Of a stretch of DNA of 64,000 nt, positions 17,297 through 27,682 are shown one piece after another (within the stretch, counting starts at the first letter, position 1; each line of letters begins with the position of its first letter). The stretch spans positions 1-64,000 of the forward strand of contig WOUS01000007.1 of the NCBI GenBank assembly GCA_009772985.1, in the 5' to 3' direction. The notes beneath the pieces are model-generated. The model had not been told where the DNA came from. It did not search any database and was given only the letters and a program-made list of their open reading frames with translations. The translations under genes and the position numbers were made by a program. The DNA is from Anaerolineaceae bacterium. Lineage in GTDB: Bacteria; Chloroflexota; Anaerolineae; Anaerolineales; Villigracilaceae.

Positions 17297-20194
17297 TTAT
17301 TTCAATTTCTCGATCATCCGTTCCGCTTCCTCGTACGCCACCTTGTAATAATACGGCGGACCGTCGCACGTTGCCAACTTGAGCGCTGCTTTGGCATGGC
17401 GAAGTGCCAACTCCTTTTGCTCCCTCACCCGACCCTGCGGGTCACCCTCTCCCGCCGGGAGCCCCACAGGGGTGCTTCGCGAAGGGGCAGGGGTGAGGGC
17501 GAGTTCCGCGAGAAACAAATTCACATCCGCCCCCTGCAACACATACCCGCTGCGCTCCGTGATCATCAGCGCCTCGGACGCTTTTTCCTGCACGTCCTTG
17601 AAATCGCCCTGGGCGTAACGTAACCGCGCCAGGTCAAGCAGGATGTCGGCTTCATGGTCAACCATATTGATTTGCCGGCAGAGATTGAGCGCTTTGGACA
17701 GGTTTTCTTCTGCCAATGTCAATTCGTTATTGGCGCGATATGCCGCGCCGAGCAGCCAGTAAGCGCGAACATAATCGCGGGGGATTCGCGCGTTTCTTCT
17801 TGTTACTTCATCTGCCAATTCAAGGGCGAGTTTAGCGTATTCAATTGACGATTTCAGATTTTCAATTGAAGATTGAGGATTGGAACGCACCATCAGCAGA
17901 AAACGCTGAGCATGATATGCGCGAATAACTGATACGTAATTTGTTTGCCCTGCTCCATATTTATCAAAAACTCTTTCTGCAATTGATAATTCCTGCTCTG
18001 CCTCCTGCCACACGCTGCGATAGGACAGAACGCGCCCCAATTCCAGATGACCAGCGGCTTCAACGCCTTCATCCGCAATCTCGCGGCACAGGTCAATTTG
18101 GCGGCGCAGGTTGCGCTCCGCGGCGCTCAGCGCACCGATGACCAGTTGCTGTGTCGCCATATTCCCTAACGTGATGGCAAGATTTTTCTTGTCACCTTGT
18201 TTTTCGCAAATGTTATTTTGCATTTCAAACAGCGGAACGGAACGGCGCGACTGTCCACTCACGACATAGGTGTTGCCAAGTTCGTTGAGAGTCCATCTTT
18301 GATAATCTTCTCTTTTCAAGCGTGGCGGTTTGTCTTCGTCGTCAAGAAATAAAGCGCGTAAAAGTTCAACCTGAAGTTGATATGCGCCAAATTGATAATA
18401 GATGGCTTTTTGAAGTCGGTCATAAAATAACTTCAATGCCTCATCCAAATTCCCCGCCCTGACCATGTGATGATACAGTTCAATGACGGGCGCGAGGTCT
18501 TCCAGTTTTTCCACCTTTTCGGGTTTGGGGACCGCTGCAAAGTAGTTCACGAGGCGTTCGTGCGCGCCGGTGCGGTCGGCGGCGGTCAGGCGGTCGTAGG
18601 CGTAGCGGCGCACGATTGGATGGAGATCAAATTTTTTGTTCTTGTCATCGAAGTGCAGGAGGCCGCGGTCAACGAGATCGTGCAATTCGGTTTGTAGGGG
18701 CGGACGGTGTCCGCCCGGGCGGATGCCATCCGCCCCTACATCAATGGCTTCAATCGTTTTCAATTCCACCGCAGAACGGAAACAGGCAATGGTGCTGAGT
18801 AATTTTTGTTCCGAGGCGGGCAGGCTGTTGTAGGAAACTTCCAGAACGTGATGTTTCTGCTGAATGATGTCACCGTCAATTTTGAGTTTTTGGGCTACAA
18901 CGATATCGCCCGGATTTTCAAAATCTTTGAGGATCCGTCCAGCCAACAGGCGCAAACTAAGCGGGTGATACCCATACGTTTCGCAGGCGGCTTCGATCTC
19001 GGTGTGCGTGCCTTGAATTCCCTGCGCATGGAAAAAAGCCACCGCGTCCGCTTTGTCCATCGCGGTCAGTTCCACTTCGCAACAGCCCTGTAAAAACTCC
19101 CCGCGTGGTTGGACGGCGCGCGGTGTCAGGCGCGTGGTCATCAAAACTTTGCCCTGCATCTGTGGCAGGGAACAAACACTCTTCAAGAAAGTCTCGGCGT
19201 TAACATCGACACAATCGAATTGGTTGTCATCGAATTTTTGTTCTTCATCCCCTTGATACGCGGCGCTCATACTGCTGTAAGCGCGCAGGGCGCGCTCGAA
19301 ACCGTCCAGGATGAGCAGGGTTTTCTGTCCGCTCATGGCTTTGAGCAGTTCGTCCACCTGGGCGCGTTTGTTCTGCGGCACGTCGCGTTTGAGATACTTG
19401 AGCGTTTCTTCCACGAAGTGCTCGAAACTGGCGTCGCCTTCGTAGAAGGACCACCAGAGCACTTTCGGCCATTCTTGTGGGTCAACATCATTGGTCAACC
19501 AGTGCCAGGCGAGGGCGCTCTTGCCAAACCCACCCAGGGCGCAGAGGATGAACAGGCGATTTTGCGAGTCTTCGGTCAGCCAGCGGGTCAACAGGGCACG
19601 TTCGGCGGCGCGTCCCGTAAAGTTGGGCGGCATGGGGTAGGGGTGGGCGAGGTGCCAACCAGCAACTGTCCCTTCAAAGAAATCAGTCTTGCGCTCCAGC
19701 GCTGGCAAAGACTCAAGTTTTTTGATTTGACCAAGTTCGGGTTTTTGTATCTTCGGCTGATTTGTTAGACGGCGATAAAGATCTTCGTATTGCTTCGGCA
19801 GAAAATAAAACGTTGCGCCTTTTAGCGGCTTGGGGATGAAATCCGTTTTACCATCTTCGAACAGGATCGGAATAAACTTTGTGTTTTCAGAGTTGGCATC
19901 ATAAATATCCTGATACGTAATTGTGCTTTCCCACTTAATCCCAAGTCCTTTTCCCTGTTCTTCCTCTCCCATAACGCGGCGGTAGTAAGTTTCCGTGCAG
20001 GCTACGAGAACAAAATCTGAGTTGGTGATCTGCCTGTCCATCCACTTTGGCCAGCCCTCGGCAGGAGATGTTACGTATTGGTCAATCGTGACATCAATCC
20101 CGTCTGCTCTCAGGCGATTGGCGAGTTCCAATATTCTGTTTGCGTGTTCTGGCGAGTCATGGCTGTAACTGATGAAAACGATGGTTTTTTTCAT
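17297..20194 (-). CDS. SEFIR-STAND NTPase-TPR protein (candidate defence/signalling)
   Basis: Protein of 965 residues. It starts with a SEFIR/TIR-like domain (about 3-135; FISYSHDSPEHANRI, DGIDVTIDQY, SDFVLVACTETY). A linker leads to a STAND-type NTPase with P-loop LGGFGKSALAWHW (about 217-230), Walker B TLLILDGFE (about 292) and a GYHPLSLRLLAG segment typical of NB-ARC-like proteins. A winged helix (LHPIVRRYAYDRL) and about nine TPR-like helical repeats (about 570-960) follow. The architecture matches bacterial antiphage and signalling STAND proteins, but no partner gene is present. Two dispersed palindromes are inserted in frame (about residues 490-508 and 905-935). Confidence 0.85.
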   Translation of the reverse strand: MKKTIVFISYSHDSPEHANRILELANRLRADGIDVTIDQYVTSPAEGWPKWMDRQITNSDFVLVACTETYYRRVMGEEEQGKGLGIKWESTITYQDIYDANSENTKFIPILFEDGKTDFIPKPLKGATFYFLPKQYEDLYRRLTNQPKIQKPELGQIKKLESLPALERKTDFFEGTVAGWHLAHPYPMPPNFTGRAAERALLTRWLTEDSQNRLFILCALGGFGKSALAWHWLTNDVDPQEWPKVLWWSFYEGDASFEHFVEETLKYLKRDVPQNKRAQVDELLKAMSGQKTLLILDGFERALRAYSSMSAAYQGDEEQKFDDNQFDCVDVNAETFLKSVCSLPQMQGKVLMTTRLTPRAVQPRGEFLQGCCEVELTAMDKADAVAFFHAQGIQGTHTEIEAACETYGYHPLSLRLLAGRILKDFENPGDIVVAQKLKIDGDIIQQKHHVLEVSYNSLPASEQKLLSTIACFRSAVELKTIEAIDVGADGIRPGGHRPPLQTELHDLVDRGLLHFDDKNKKFDLHPIVRRYAYDRLTAADRTGAHERLVNYFAAVPKPEKVEKLEDLAPVIELYHHMVRAGNLDEALKLFYDRLQKAIYYQFGAYQLQVELLRALFLDDEDKPPRLKREDYQRWTLNELGNTYVVSGQSRRSVPLFEMQNNICEKQGDKKNLAITLGNMATQQLVIGALSAAERNLRRQIDLCREIADEGVEAAGHLELGRVLSYRSVWQEAEQELSIAERVFDKYGAGQTNYVSVIRAYHAQRFLLMVRSNPQSSIENLKSSIEYAKLALELADEVTRRNARIPRDYVRAYWLLGAAYRANNELTLAEENLSKALNLCRQINMVDHEADILLDLARLRYAQGDFKDVQEKASEALMITERSGYVLQGADVNLFLAELALTPAPSRSTPVGLPAGEGDPQGRVREQKELALRHAKAALKLATCDGPPYYYKVAYEEAERMIEKLK
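17421..17504. repeat. CCCTCACCC palindrome inside the SEFIR reading frame
   Basis: CCCTCACCC and GGGTGAGGG bound an imperfect palindrome that is read through in frame as a Pro/Gly-rich segment near the C-terminus of the protein. Similar elements lie at 12528-12571 and 39339-39392. Confidence 0.65.
18691..18741. repeat. TGTAGGGGCGG palindrome inside the SEFIR reading frame
   Basis: TGTAGGGGCGGA and TCCGCCCCTACA are perfect inverted ends around a GC-rich centre. The element keeps the reading frame open as GADGIRPGGHRPPLQ. A shorter relative lies at 49607-49634. Confidence 0.75.
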
Positions 20195-20442
20195 GGGGTC
20201 CCTGGCGCAGTCAGTTTATAGGTTCGATGACAATCCTATCATGCCTATACTTTAGCATAAAATCCGATTTTTGCAACCAGCCTGCGGCGGGCATTTTTTC
20301 GGGAGTGTCTGATCGTGCAGGCATGTCAAAAGCATTCACCCCAGAGCCCGCAGAGTTCACTGAGAAAACCCTTTAAAATCCCCGTGCTCTCTTTGGTGAG
20401 CATTTCTTCGCCATCCCTTATTCCCCATTTTCCCCTTAAAAC
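20195..20442. other. Intergenic region between divergent genes
   Basis: This 248-bp stretch is AT-rich near the SEFIR start (CATGATAGGATTGTCATCG) and holds no gene, RNA or strong terminator that I can support. It must contain the promoter for the SEFIR gene on the minus strand. Confidence 0.5.
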
Positions 20443-20472
20443 TTGACTTTTGCCCCTCATTTGTGCTAGAGT
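20443..20472 (+). promoter_or_regulatory. Promoter of the MBL-fold gene
   Basis: TTGACT (20443-20448) and TAGAGT (20467-20472) are separated by 18 nt, 26 nt before the start codon. Confidence 0.6.
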
Positions 20473-20498
20473 TAGGCATCTTATTACCGAGGAAATTT

Positions 20499-21353
20499 AT
20501 GCACCGCGAACGCGTATCTGAAAACGTCTACTGGTTCCAGAGTGAAGTCTATGCACAGGTCACTGCCGGCGTGGTCGCCGGACCGCAGTGGGCCATCGTC
20601 ATCGACACGCTGGCGCTGCCCGAGGAAACCCTCGGCATCCGCGAGTTCGTCGAACACGAGATCGGCGTCCCGGTCCGCTACGTGGTCAACACCCATTACC
20701 ACGCCGACCACTCCTGGGGCAACTGTTTCTTCCCCGGCGCCACCATCATCGCCCACGCCCTCTGCCGCAGCCTGCTCATCGAGCGCGGCATCCCCTCGCT
20801 CGAAAGTGTCCGCAAGCAGAACGCCGTCTACCGGCAGGTCAAGATCGTCCTGCCGCATCTCACCTTCGACCAGGGCGTGCTGACCCTGCGCGTGGGCAAA
20901 AAGAACCTGACCATCATGCCCGCCTCCGGCCACAGCCCCGACGGTATCGCCGTACTGGTCGAGGAAGACCGCGTCCTCTTCGCCGGCGACGCCTTCATGC
21001 CCCTGCCCTACGTGGTGGACGGCGACGCCGAAGACATCACCACCACCATCAAAAAAATCGGGCGGATGGGCCTCGAGAACATCGTCCAGGGCCACGGCGA
21101 CATCATCCTGCGCGGCGAGATCGAGGCCGCTGTCCGCGAGAACCTGAACTACCTGACCAACATCCGCAAGGTGGCCAAGGCCGCCGTCCGCCGCCGCCTC
21201 GCCCAGGACTACCTCGACGAAATGAACGTTGAGTCATGCGGCAAGAGCCGCGTCCACCTCGGCGGGCTGGCCGAGGAACTCCACCGCCGCAACCTGCGCG
21301 CCCTTTACAAGGAAAGCCTGGCGGGGAAAGCCGCCGGGAAAACGGAAAATTAA
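20499..21353 (+). CDS. MBL-fold metallo-hydrolase
   Basis: Protein of 284 residues with the metallo-beta-lactamase fold: THYHADHSWGN (metal ligands HxHxDH at about 73-78), PASGHSPDG, FAGDAFMP and QGHGD. It is probably a two-zinc hydrolase; the substrate is unknown. A Lys/Arg-rich helical C-terminus (about 220-284) extends beyond the core. The start at ATG 20499 (MHRERVSENVYW) is chosen because GAGG and a promoter lie just upstream; an earlier start at 20463 lies inside the promoter. Confidence 0.85.
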   Translation: MHRERVSENVYWFQSEVYAQVTAGVVAGPQWAIVIDTLALPEETLGIREFVEHEIGVPVRYVVNTHYHADHSWGNCFFPGATIIAHALCRSLLIERGIPSLESVRKQNAVYRQVKIVLPHLTFDQGVLTLRVGKKNLTIMPASGHSPDGIAVLVEEDRVLFAGDAFMPLPYVVDGDAEDITTTIKKIGRMGLENIVQGHGDIILRGEIEAAVRENLNYLTNIRKVAKAAVRRRLAQDYLDEMNVESCGKSRVHLGGLAEELHRRNLRALYKESLAGKAAGKTEN

Positions 21354-21359
21354 ACGAAA

Positions 21360-21394
21360 ACCGCCGCCCAAACAAAGGGCGGCGGTGGAATTTT
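21360..21394. terminator. Terminator between MBL gene and plsY
   Basis: ACCGCCGCCC pairs with GGGCGGCGGT around AAACAAA and is followed by GGAATTTTA. Confidence 0.85.
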
Positions 21395-21407
21395 ACCCGC
21401 TGCTTCC

Positions 21408-22106
21408 CTAACCCGGAGCCTGCCCGCCGTTTCCGGGCGGGGGAGGCGGCTCGACCGGTTTCTGGCGGCGCGCCCGCCAGCCGTGCAGGCGCTCGGTCCC
21501 GTTCAGCAGGCGCTTGATGTTCGGGAGCAGCGCCAGCACCAGCAATATCTCCGCCAGCACGCCGTAGACCGCATATTCCCACGGCGAAAGCCCCAGCGCG
21601 GCGCGCACCGCGAAAATGATGAACGACAACAGCCCGACGCTGAGCGTGGTCAGCGAGGCATACCCGATCCCCCACCAGATGGCCGCCCCGATGGGCAGGA
21701 TGATGAACACCGACGGCCACCACAATCCCAGACTGCCGCCCAGCGAGGCCGCCCCGCCCGCGCCCCCGCGCAGGCGGATTTTCCCGTCCTCGCCGCGCTC
21801 AATGAGGAAGATGGAATGATTGTGGCCGAGGATGACGGCGATGGGCGCCAGGGCGTGGATCCACTCGCTGCCGGTCAGGGCCCGCGCCACCCAGACCGTG
21901 GCCGCGGACTTGAGGATGTCCAGCAGGGCGGTGAGCAGGCCCGCTCCCAGGCCGGCGGCGCGCATGGCATTTGTGCCGCCTGTCCGCCCGCTCTCCACCT
22001 TGCGGATGTCCAGCCCGCTGATGGCCCGCACCACCAGCAGGCCGAAGGGGATCGAACCGAAAAGGTAAGCGGCGATCAATATACCAATATAAATCAGGAT
22101 TTGCAT
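21408..22106 (-). CDS. plsY: Glycerol-3-phosphate acyltransferase PlsY
   Basis: Integral membrane protein of 232 residues that transfers acyl groups from acyl-phosphate to glycerol-3-phosphate, the first step of phospholipid synthesis. Family motifs are FGSIPFG (about 16), SGRTGGTNAMRAAG (about 39-52, the phosphate-binding loop) and GHNHSIFL (about 93). Five to seven hydrophobic segments are visible. A Pro-rich tail extends past the usual end. GAGGAA precedes ATG 22106. The neighbour upstream on the same strand lies 63 nt away. Confidence 0.92.
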   Translation of the reverse strand: MQILIYIGILIAAYLFGSIPFGLLVVRAISGLDIRKVESGRTGGTNAMRAAGLGAGLLTALLDILKSAATVWVARALTGSEWIHALAPIAVILGHNHSIFLIERGEDGKIRLRGGAGGAASLGGSLGLWWPSVFIILPIGAAIWWGIGYASLTTLSVGLLSFIIFAVRAALGLSPWEYAVYGVLAEILLVLALLPNIKRLLNGTERLHGWRARRQKPVEPPPPPGNGGQAPG

Positions 22107-22169
22107 AACTGTTCCTCCATGGGATGGGACTCGTGCAAGAATCTTAACACGTAAATGCGGGCTGTGTTG

Positions 22170-22982
22170 CTAATGAAATAAGATTGCCAGTCCCCACAAC
22201 AGGGCGAGCATCACTGCCGGTTCCACCACCGCCCGGCGGAACGGATTCCCCTCCGCCAGGCCGACGGCCAACACCGTCAGCGCGTAGAGCGGACCGAGCA
22301 GGATCAAGCCGAAACGCACCGGCGTCAGCGGCCAGTAGTGCAGGGCCGCGCCCAGTTGCGCGCCGACGATGCCGATGCCGACCGCCCAGGCGAATTCCCA
22401 GCGTTCGTTCAGGCGCAGGTGCAGGGTGCGTAGCGCGACGAATCCGCCGCCGAGGAACAGCGTCGGAACGAGCAGGAACAGGCGCGCCTGCGCGGCCTGC
22501 AGCGCCACGGCCAGGATGAGGAACATGATGAACGCCAGCACGGTCAGGGCGGCGGTCGCCAGCGGGTAGCGCACGTCGGCCGGGTCCACCACCACGTACT
22601 CGGAGAGGAAGACCATCACCAGCAGGACGGCGCCCAGCCCGAACCCAAGCCACCAGGTCGCGCCGCCGGGCAGGGTGTTCAGCGTGATGCCGAGGATGAG
22701 CACGGTCACCATCGGGAGCAGCCAGTGTTCCATCGTCTCCCCCGGCTGGATGGAGGGGTGGCTGCGCAGGAGCCAGTCCACCCCGGCCGCGGCCAGGATG
22801 GCGGTCAGGATGGTGACGGCGGCGCTGAGGCGCAGGTTGAACTCCAGCGCGATCCCGCCCAGCGGGATTTGTACCGGCAGGGGGGCGGGATCGAGCACGT
22901 GCATCAGGGCAAAGGCCAGCAGCACCACGGCGGTCAGCACGCTGAGTTGGGCGGCATCCGGCATGTAGCGGTGGGAAGACAT
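22170..22982 (-). CDS. Polytopic membrane protein of unknown function
   Basis: Protein of 270 residues with about eight evenly spaced hydrophobic segments and short loops. Charged residues are few; RSHPSIQPGETMEHW and LNERWEF lie in loops. No motif allows a function to be named. It is co-oriented with plsY. Its upstream region contains a 53-bp tandem repeat with hairpins (23001-23106), which separates it from the divergent gene at 23154. Confidence 0.6.
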   Translation of the reverse strand: MSSHRYMPDAAQLSVLTAVVLLAFALMHVLDPAPLPVQIPLGGIALEFNLRLSAAVTILTAILAAAGVDWLLRSHPSIQPGETMEHWLLPMVTVLILGITLNTLPGGATWWLGFGLGAVLLVMVFLSEYVVVDPADVRYPLATAALTVLAFIMFLILAVALQAAQARLFLLVPTLFLGGGFVALRTLHLRLNERWEFAWAVGIGIVGAQLGAALHYWPLTPVRFGLILLGPLYALTVLAVGLAEGNPFRRAVVEPAVMLALLWGLAILFH

Positions 22983-23000
22983 GACCGCATTGTACCTGCC

Positions 23001-23106
23001 CGGACGCGCCCTGCCAAGTGTGGCGCGTGGCGCAAGATACTATCTTGCGCTACCGGATGCGCCCTGCCAGGTGTGGCGTGTGGCGCAAAATGTCATTTTG
23101 CGCTAC
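23001..23106 (+). repeat. Two 53-bp tandem repeats carrying hairpins
   Basis: Units 23001-23053 and 23054-23106 align end to end. Each ends in a hairpin: GCGCAAGAT-ACT-ATCTTGCGC in the first, GCGCAAAAT-GTC-ATTTTGCGC in the second. The paired bases change together (G-C to A-T), so pairing is preserved. A related hairpin with the same GATACTATC centre occurs at 31728-31903. Confidence 0.8.
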
Positions 23107-23153
23107 GCCGCTCCAGAAGTTCCGATTCGGGCGTGTGGTAGAATAGCGCCTGT

Positions 23154-24143
23154 ATGGAAAACCAGATCGTCAAATTCCCCCCTCCGCCCCGGCTGATCAG
23201 CGCGTTCACGGCAGGCTTCGACGCCATCGCCAACCGCATCGCGCTCATCGCCCTGCCGGCGTTGGTGGACCTCTTCCTCTGGCTGGGACCGCACCTGCGT
23301 TTGAAGGATTTTTCCCAGGCGTGGTGGGACCTGAGCCGGAGTTCTCCATTCTTCAAAACGCCCGACGGCGCGGAAATGGCGGCTGTCGAGCAATCCATGA
23401 CGGATTTCTTCACCCGCTTCAACCTGTTCAGCGGGCTGCGCACCTTCCCGGTCGGACCCTCCAGCCTGATGAGCAGCGGGATGCCCATCGAGACGCCGCT
23501 GGGCGCGCCGATATTTTTCCAGCCCGTGTCCCTGTTTACCGCGTTTGGCTGGGGCCTGCTCATCCTGCTGGCCGGCTGGTTCATCGGCGCGCTGTATTTC
23601 CGCTCGGTCTCCGGAGTGGCGCTCAGCCAGCCGCCCCGTCCGCTTGGCGACTCCATCTTGCAGGCGTTCAAGTTGTCCGTTTTCTGGCTGCTGGCGCTGG
23701 TCATTTTCGGTCTTCCGGCGCTGTTCCTGTTTACCCTCGTAAGTCTCATCAGCCCGGCCCTGGCGCAGGGCGCGCTCATCCTGGCGGGCATGGTGTCTCT
23801 GTGGCTGGTCCTGCCGGTGTACTTCTCGCCGCACGGAATCTTTGCCTCCCAGCAGGATGCCTTTTCCGCCGTCCGCAGCAGCCTGCGGATGATCCGCTAC
23901 ACCCTGCCGACCAGCGGACTGTTCCTGTTTGGCGTCATCATCATCAGCCAGGGGCTGGACTTCCTCTGGCGCACCCCGCCCGAGGCATCCTGGTGGATCC
24001 TGGTCGGGATTGCCGGGCACGCCTTCATCTCGACTGCCCTGCTGGCGGCAAGTTTCGTCTATTATCGTGACGTCAACGTTTGGCTGAACACCGTGCTGGA
24101 GCAGATGAAACAACAGCAGCAGCCGGTTTCGGCGAAAGTTTAA
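23154..24143 (+). CDS. Polytopic membrane protein of unknown function
   Basis: Protein of 329 residues with about six membrane spans grouped around residues 22-45, 128-152, 175-200, 205-228, 258-278 and 285-310. The region between the first two spans (50-125) is soluble and probably external. The pattern FSPHGIFASQQDAFSAVRSSLRMIR resembles cytoplasmic loops of DUF975- or glycerophosphodiester-type membrane proteins, but the match is too weak to name it. gyrB follows after a large palindrome. Confidence 0.6.
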   Translation: MENQIVKFPPPPRLISAFTAGFDAIANRIALIALPALVDLFLWLGPHLRLKDFSQAWWDLSRSSPFFKTPDGAEMAAVEQSMTDFFTRFNLFSGLRTFPVGPSSLMSSGMPIETPLGAPIFFQPVSLFTAFGWGLLILLAGWFIGALYFRSVSGVALSQPPRPLGDSILQAFKLSVFWLLALVIFGLPALFLFTLVSLISPALAQGALILAGMVSLWLVLPVYFSPHGIFASQQDAFSAVRSSLRMIRYTLPTSGLFLFGVIIISQGLDFLWRTPPEASWWILVGIAGHAFISTALLAASFVYYRDVNVWLNTVLEQMKQQQQPVSAKV

Positions 24144-26126
<1,983 letters not shown>

Positions 26127-26132
26127 CCTCCC

Positions 26133-26170
26133 AGACTTCCGGAGTCTCAAAGACTTCGGAAGTCTTTTTT
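26133..26170 (+). terminator. Terminator after gyrB (AGACTTCCG palindrome)
   Basis: AGACTTCCGGAGTCT and AGACTTCGGAAGTCT pair with one G-T, separated by CAA, followed by TTTTT. Copies of the same palindrome lie at 45501-45536 and 46240-46272. Confidence 0.85.
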
Positions 26171-26203
26171 AATCTCATCTCCCCGTTTTTTGGTATCATC
26201 AAT

Positions 26204-26305
26204 ATGGACACTCCTCCAATCACCCTCCACTCGCGCGTGACCGTGGATTTGGTCAACTCCTCCGGCGCGGCCGAGCGCGGCGAGTTCACGCTCGTCACGA
26301 AGTAG
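26204..26305 (+). pseudogene. Duplicated 5' fragment of the GreA-C-like gene
   Basis: A 33-codon frame starting MDTPPITLHSRVTVDLV that matches the first codons of the intact gene at 27090 (LHSRVTVDLVxSSGAAERGEFTLVT is shared) and then ends at TAG. Similarity may continue to about 26338 (GCAAACAGG). TATCAT lies 4 nt before the ATG, so this fragment probably keeps the original promoter and start. A toxin-antitoxin pair lies between the fragment and the intact gene. Confidence 0.8.
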
Positions 26306-26356
26306 TCCCGGTTCCAGCACGGGACGGGCAAACAGGACGGAAGTCTTTTTTGGCTA

Positions 26357-26399
26357 TTGACCCCGGAGGCAAAAACCGATAAAATCTAGCCAGACTAGA
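26357..26399 (+). promoter_or_regulatory. Promoter and operator of the toxin-antitoxin pair
   Basis: TTGACC (26357-26362) and TAAAAT (26380-26385) are 17 nt apart. The inverted repeat TCTAG-N5-CTAGA (26385-26399) overlaps the -10 end and is a likely operator for autoregulation by the antitoxin. Confidence 0.7.
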
Positions 26400-26413
26400 C
26401 AGAAGGAGCGCCC

Positions 26414-26662
26414 ATGAACGGAGTCTGGCAGATTCAGGATGCAAAAAACAAACTCAGTGAAGTGATCGCCCGCGCTCTCCGGCAGGGACCACAGTTGATC
26501 ACGCGGCACGGGGAAAAGACGGTCGTGGTGGTGGCATATACGGAGTTCGAGAAATTGCGCAAATCGCAGGGCAAACTCTCCGAGTTCTTCCGCGCCTCGC
26601 CGCTGGCAGGCGTGGACTTGAACCGCGACAAAAGCCTGCCGCGCGACGGGGCCAGGCTATGA
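26414..26662 (+). CDS. Phd/YefM-family antitoxin
   Basis: Protein of 82 residues starting VWQIQDAKNKLSEVIARAL, the N-terminal DNA-binding part of Phd/YefM antitoxins, with the strand VVVVAYTEFEKL and a flexible C-terminal tail that would wrap the toxin. AGGAG precedes ATG 26414. It overlaps the toxin by 4 nt (ATGA), which couples their translation. The pair has its own promoter and lies between duplicated 5' ends of the GreA-C-like gene. Confidence 0.9.
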   Translation: MNGVWQIQDAKNKLSEVIARALRQGPQLITRHGEKTVVVVAYTEFEKLRKSQGKLSEFFRASPLAGVDLNRDKSLPRDGARL

Positions 26663-27081
26663 AATACCTGTTGGATACCTGCGTGATCTCGGAACTGGTT
26701 ACAAAACAACCGGACGCGAAGGTTGTGGAATTCGTCGATTCCCTCGACCCTGACGATACATACTTGAGCGTCATCACAATCGGCGAGATCGTCAAGGGTA
26801 TCGAAAAACTGCCCAACTCACGGCGCAAGCAGGAACTGCACACCTGGCTGAAAGAAGATTTACTGTCCCGCTTTCAGGGAAAGATCATCCCGATTGACGA
26901 AGATGTCATTGTGGAGTGGGGCGTCCTGACCGCTCATGTCGAAGCTGCCGGCAGGCCCATGCCGGCTATTGACTCTTTGATCGCGGCCACGGCGCAGGCG
27001 AATAAAATGATACTGGTCACACGCAACGTGGACGACTTCAGCGCTTCAGGAGTGGAACTCGTTAATCCGTGGGAGAATTAG
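26659..27081 (+). CDS. vapC: PIN-domain toxin (VapC-like)
   Basis: Protein of 140 residues with the PIN nuclease fold. The acidic residues are in place: LLDTCVISEL (Asp6), VITIGEIVKGIE (Glu about 43), AIDSLIAATA (Asp about 101) and TRNVDDF (Asp about 120-122). VapC toxins cut tRNA or rRNA in a Mg2+-dependent way. It overlaps the antitoxin by 4 nt and stops 8 nt before the GreA-C-like gene. Confidence 0.92.
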   Translation: MKYLLDTCVISELVTKQPDAKVVEFVDSLDPDDTYLSVITIGEIVKGIEKLPNSRRKQELHTWLKEDLLSRFQGKIIPIDEDVIVEWGVLTAHVEAAGRPMPAIDSLIAATAQANKMILVTRNVDDFSASGVELVNPWEN

Positions 27082-27089
27082 TCACCAAA

Positions 27090-27527
27090 ATGGACACGCA
27101 TCCATCTCCTCCCATCGCCCTCCACTCGCGCGTAACCGTGGATTTGGTTGACTCCTCCGGCGCGGCTGAACGCGGCGAGTTCACCCTCGTCACCAGCAAA
27201 CAGGCGGACCTGAAATCGGGCCTGCTGGACGAGGCCACGCCGCTCGGGCGCGCCCTGCTGGGTCGCCGCGCCGGGGAGACGGTCCCGTACCCGGTCGGGG
27301 ATTTGCGCGAGGTGCGGATTTTATCAGTGGAGAGCGGGGATTCAGATATTTCGCCCGAGGCGGCGCAGAAGCGCCGGGCGGCGGTGCAGAAAGCCGAGGC
27401 GCAGTCCGAGATCACCAGCCAGATGATCTTCGCCACTGCCAGCGGCAGCAAGTGGGGCGATTACGACGTGGATGTGGAGAAACTGCTTGGAGACGATGAG
27501 CAAAAGAAAAACGCAGAGGAACGCTGA
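27090..27527 (+). CDS. Small GreA/GreB C-terminal-domain-like protein
   Basis: Protein of 145 residues. The central part resembles the FKBP-like C-terminal domain of GreA/GreB: a FTLVTSKQADLKSGLLDEA strand-helix and GRALLGRRAGETVPYPVGD, ending in a strand REVRILSVE. The N-terminal coiled coil of Gre factors is absent; a helical acidic tail follows (about 95-145). It may bind RNA polymerase without cleavage activity. The start at MDTHPS is set by the duplicated fragment at 26204. The insertion of vapC leaves it 8 nt after that gene, so it may now depend on the toxin operon's promoter. Confidence 0.65.
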   Translation: MDTHPSPPIALHSRVTVDLVDSSGAAERGEFTLVTSKQADLKSGLLDEATPLGRALLGRRAGETVPYPVGDLREVRILSVESGDSDISPEAAQKRRAAVQKAEAQSEITSQMIFATASGSKWGDYDVDVEKLLGDDEQKKNAEER

Positions 27528-27625
27528 GGGTTCGATAAAAAAGAGAATCGCGCCCGAATTCGCCCGGGCCTGGAGGGGTGCATGGCGGGCCTCTGGAAAC
27601 CCACGAAAATGATATGATTAAGTTG

Positions 27626-27653
27626 TTGCTGGCAGGGTAAAGTCGTGTAAAAT
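27626..27653 (+). promoter_or_regulatory. Promoter of the histidine kinase gene
   Basis: TTGCTG (27626-27631) and TAAAAT (27648-27653) with a 16-nt spacer lie 30 nt before ATG 27683. Confidence 0.5.
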
Positions 27654-27682
27654 GTTCTTAAATCCCGGCGTCGAGAGCAGAC

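Noticed and set aside
23001-23106. Possible CRISPR array
   Set aside because: Only two adjacent units with no spacers; the same holds for 31728-31903. No cas genes.
27069-27089. ATG 27069 as start of the GreA-C-like gene
   Set aside because: It lies inside vapC, and the duplicated copy at 26204 begins at the equivalent of ATG 27090.
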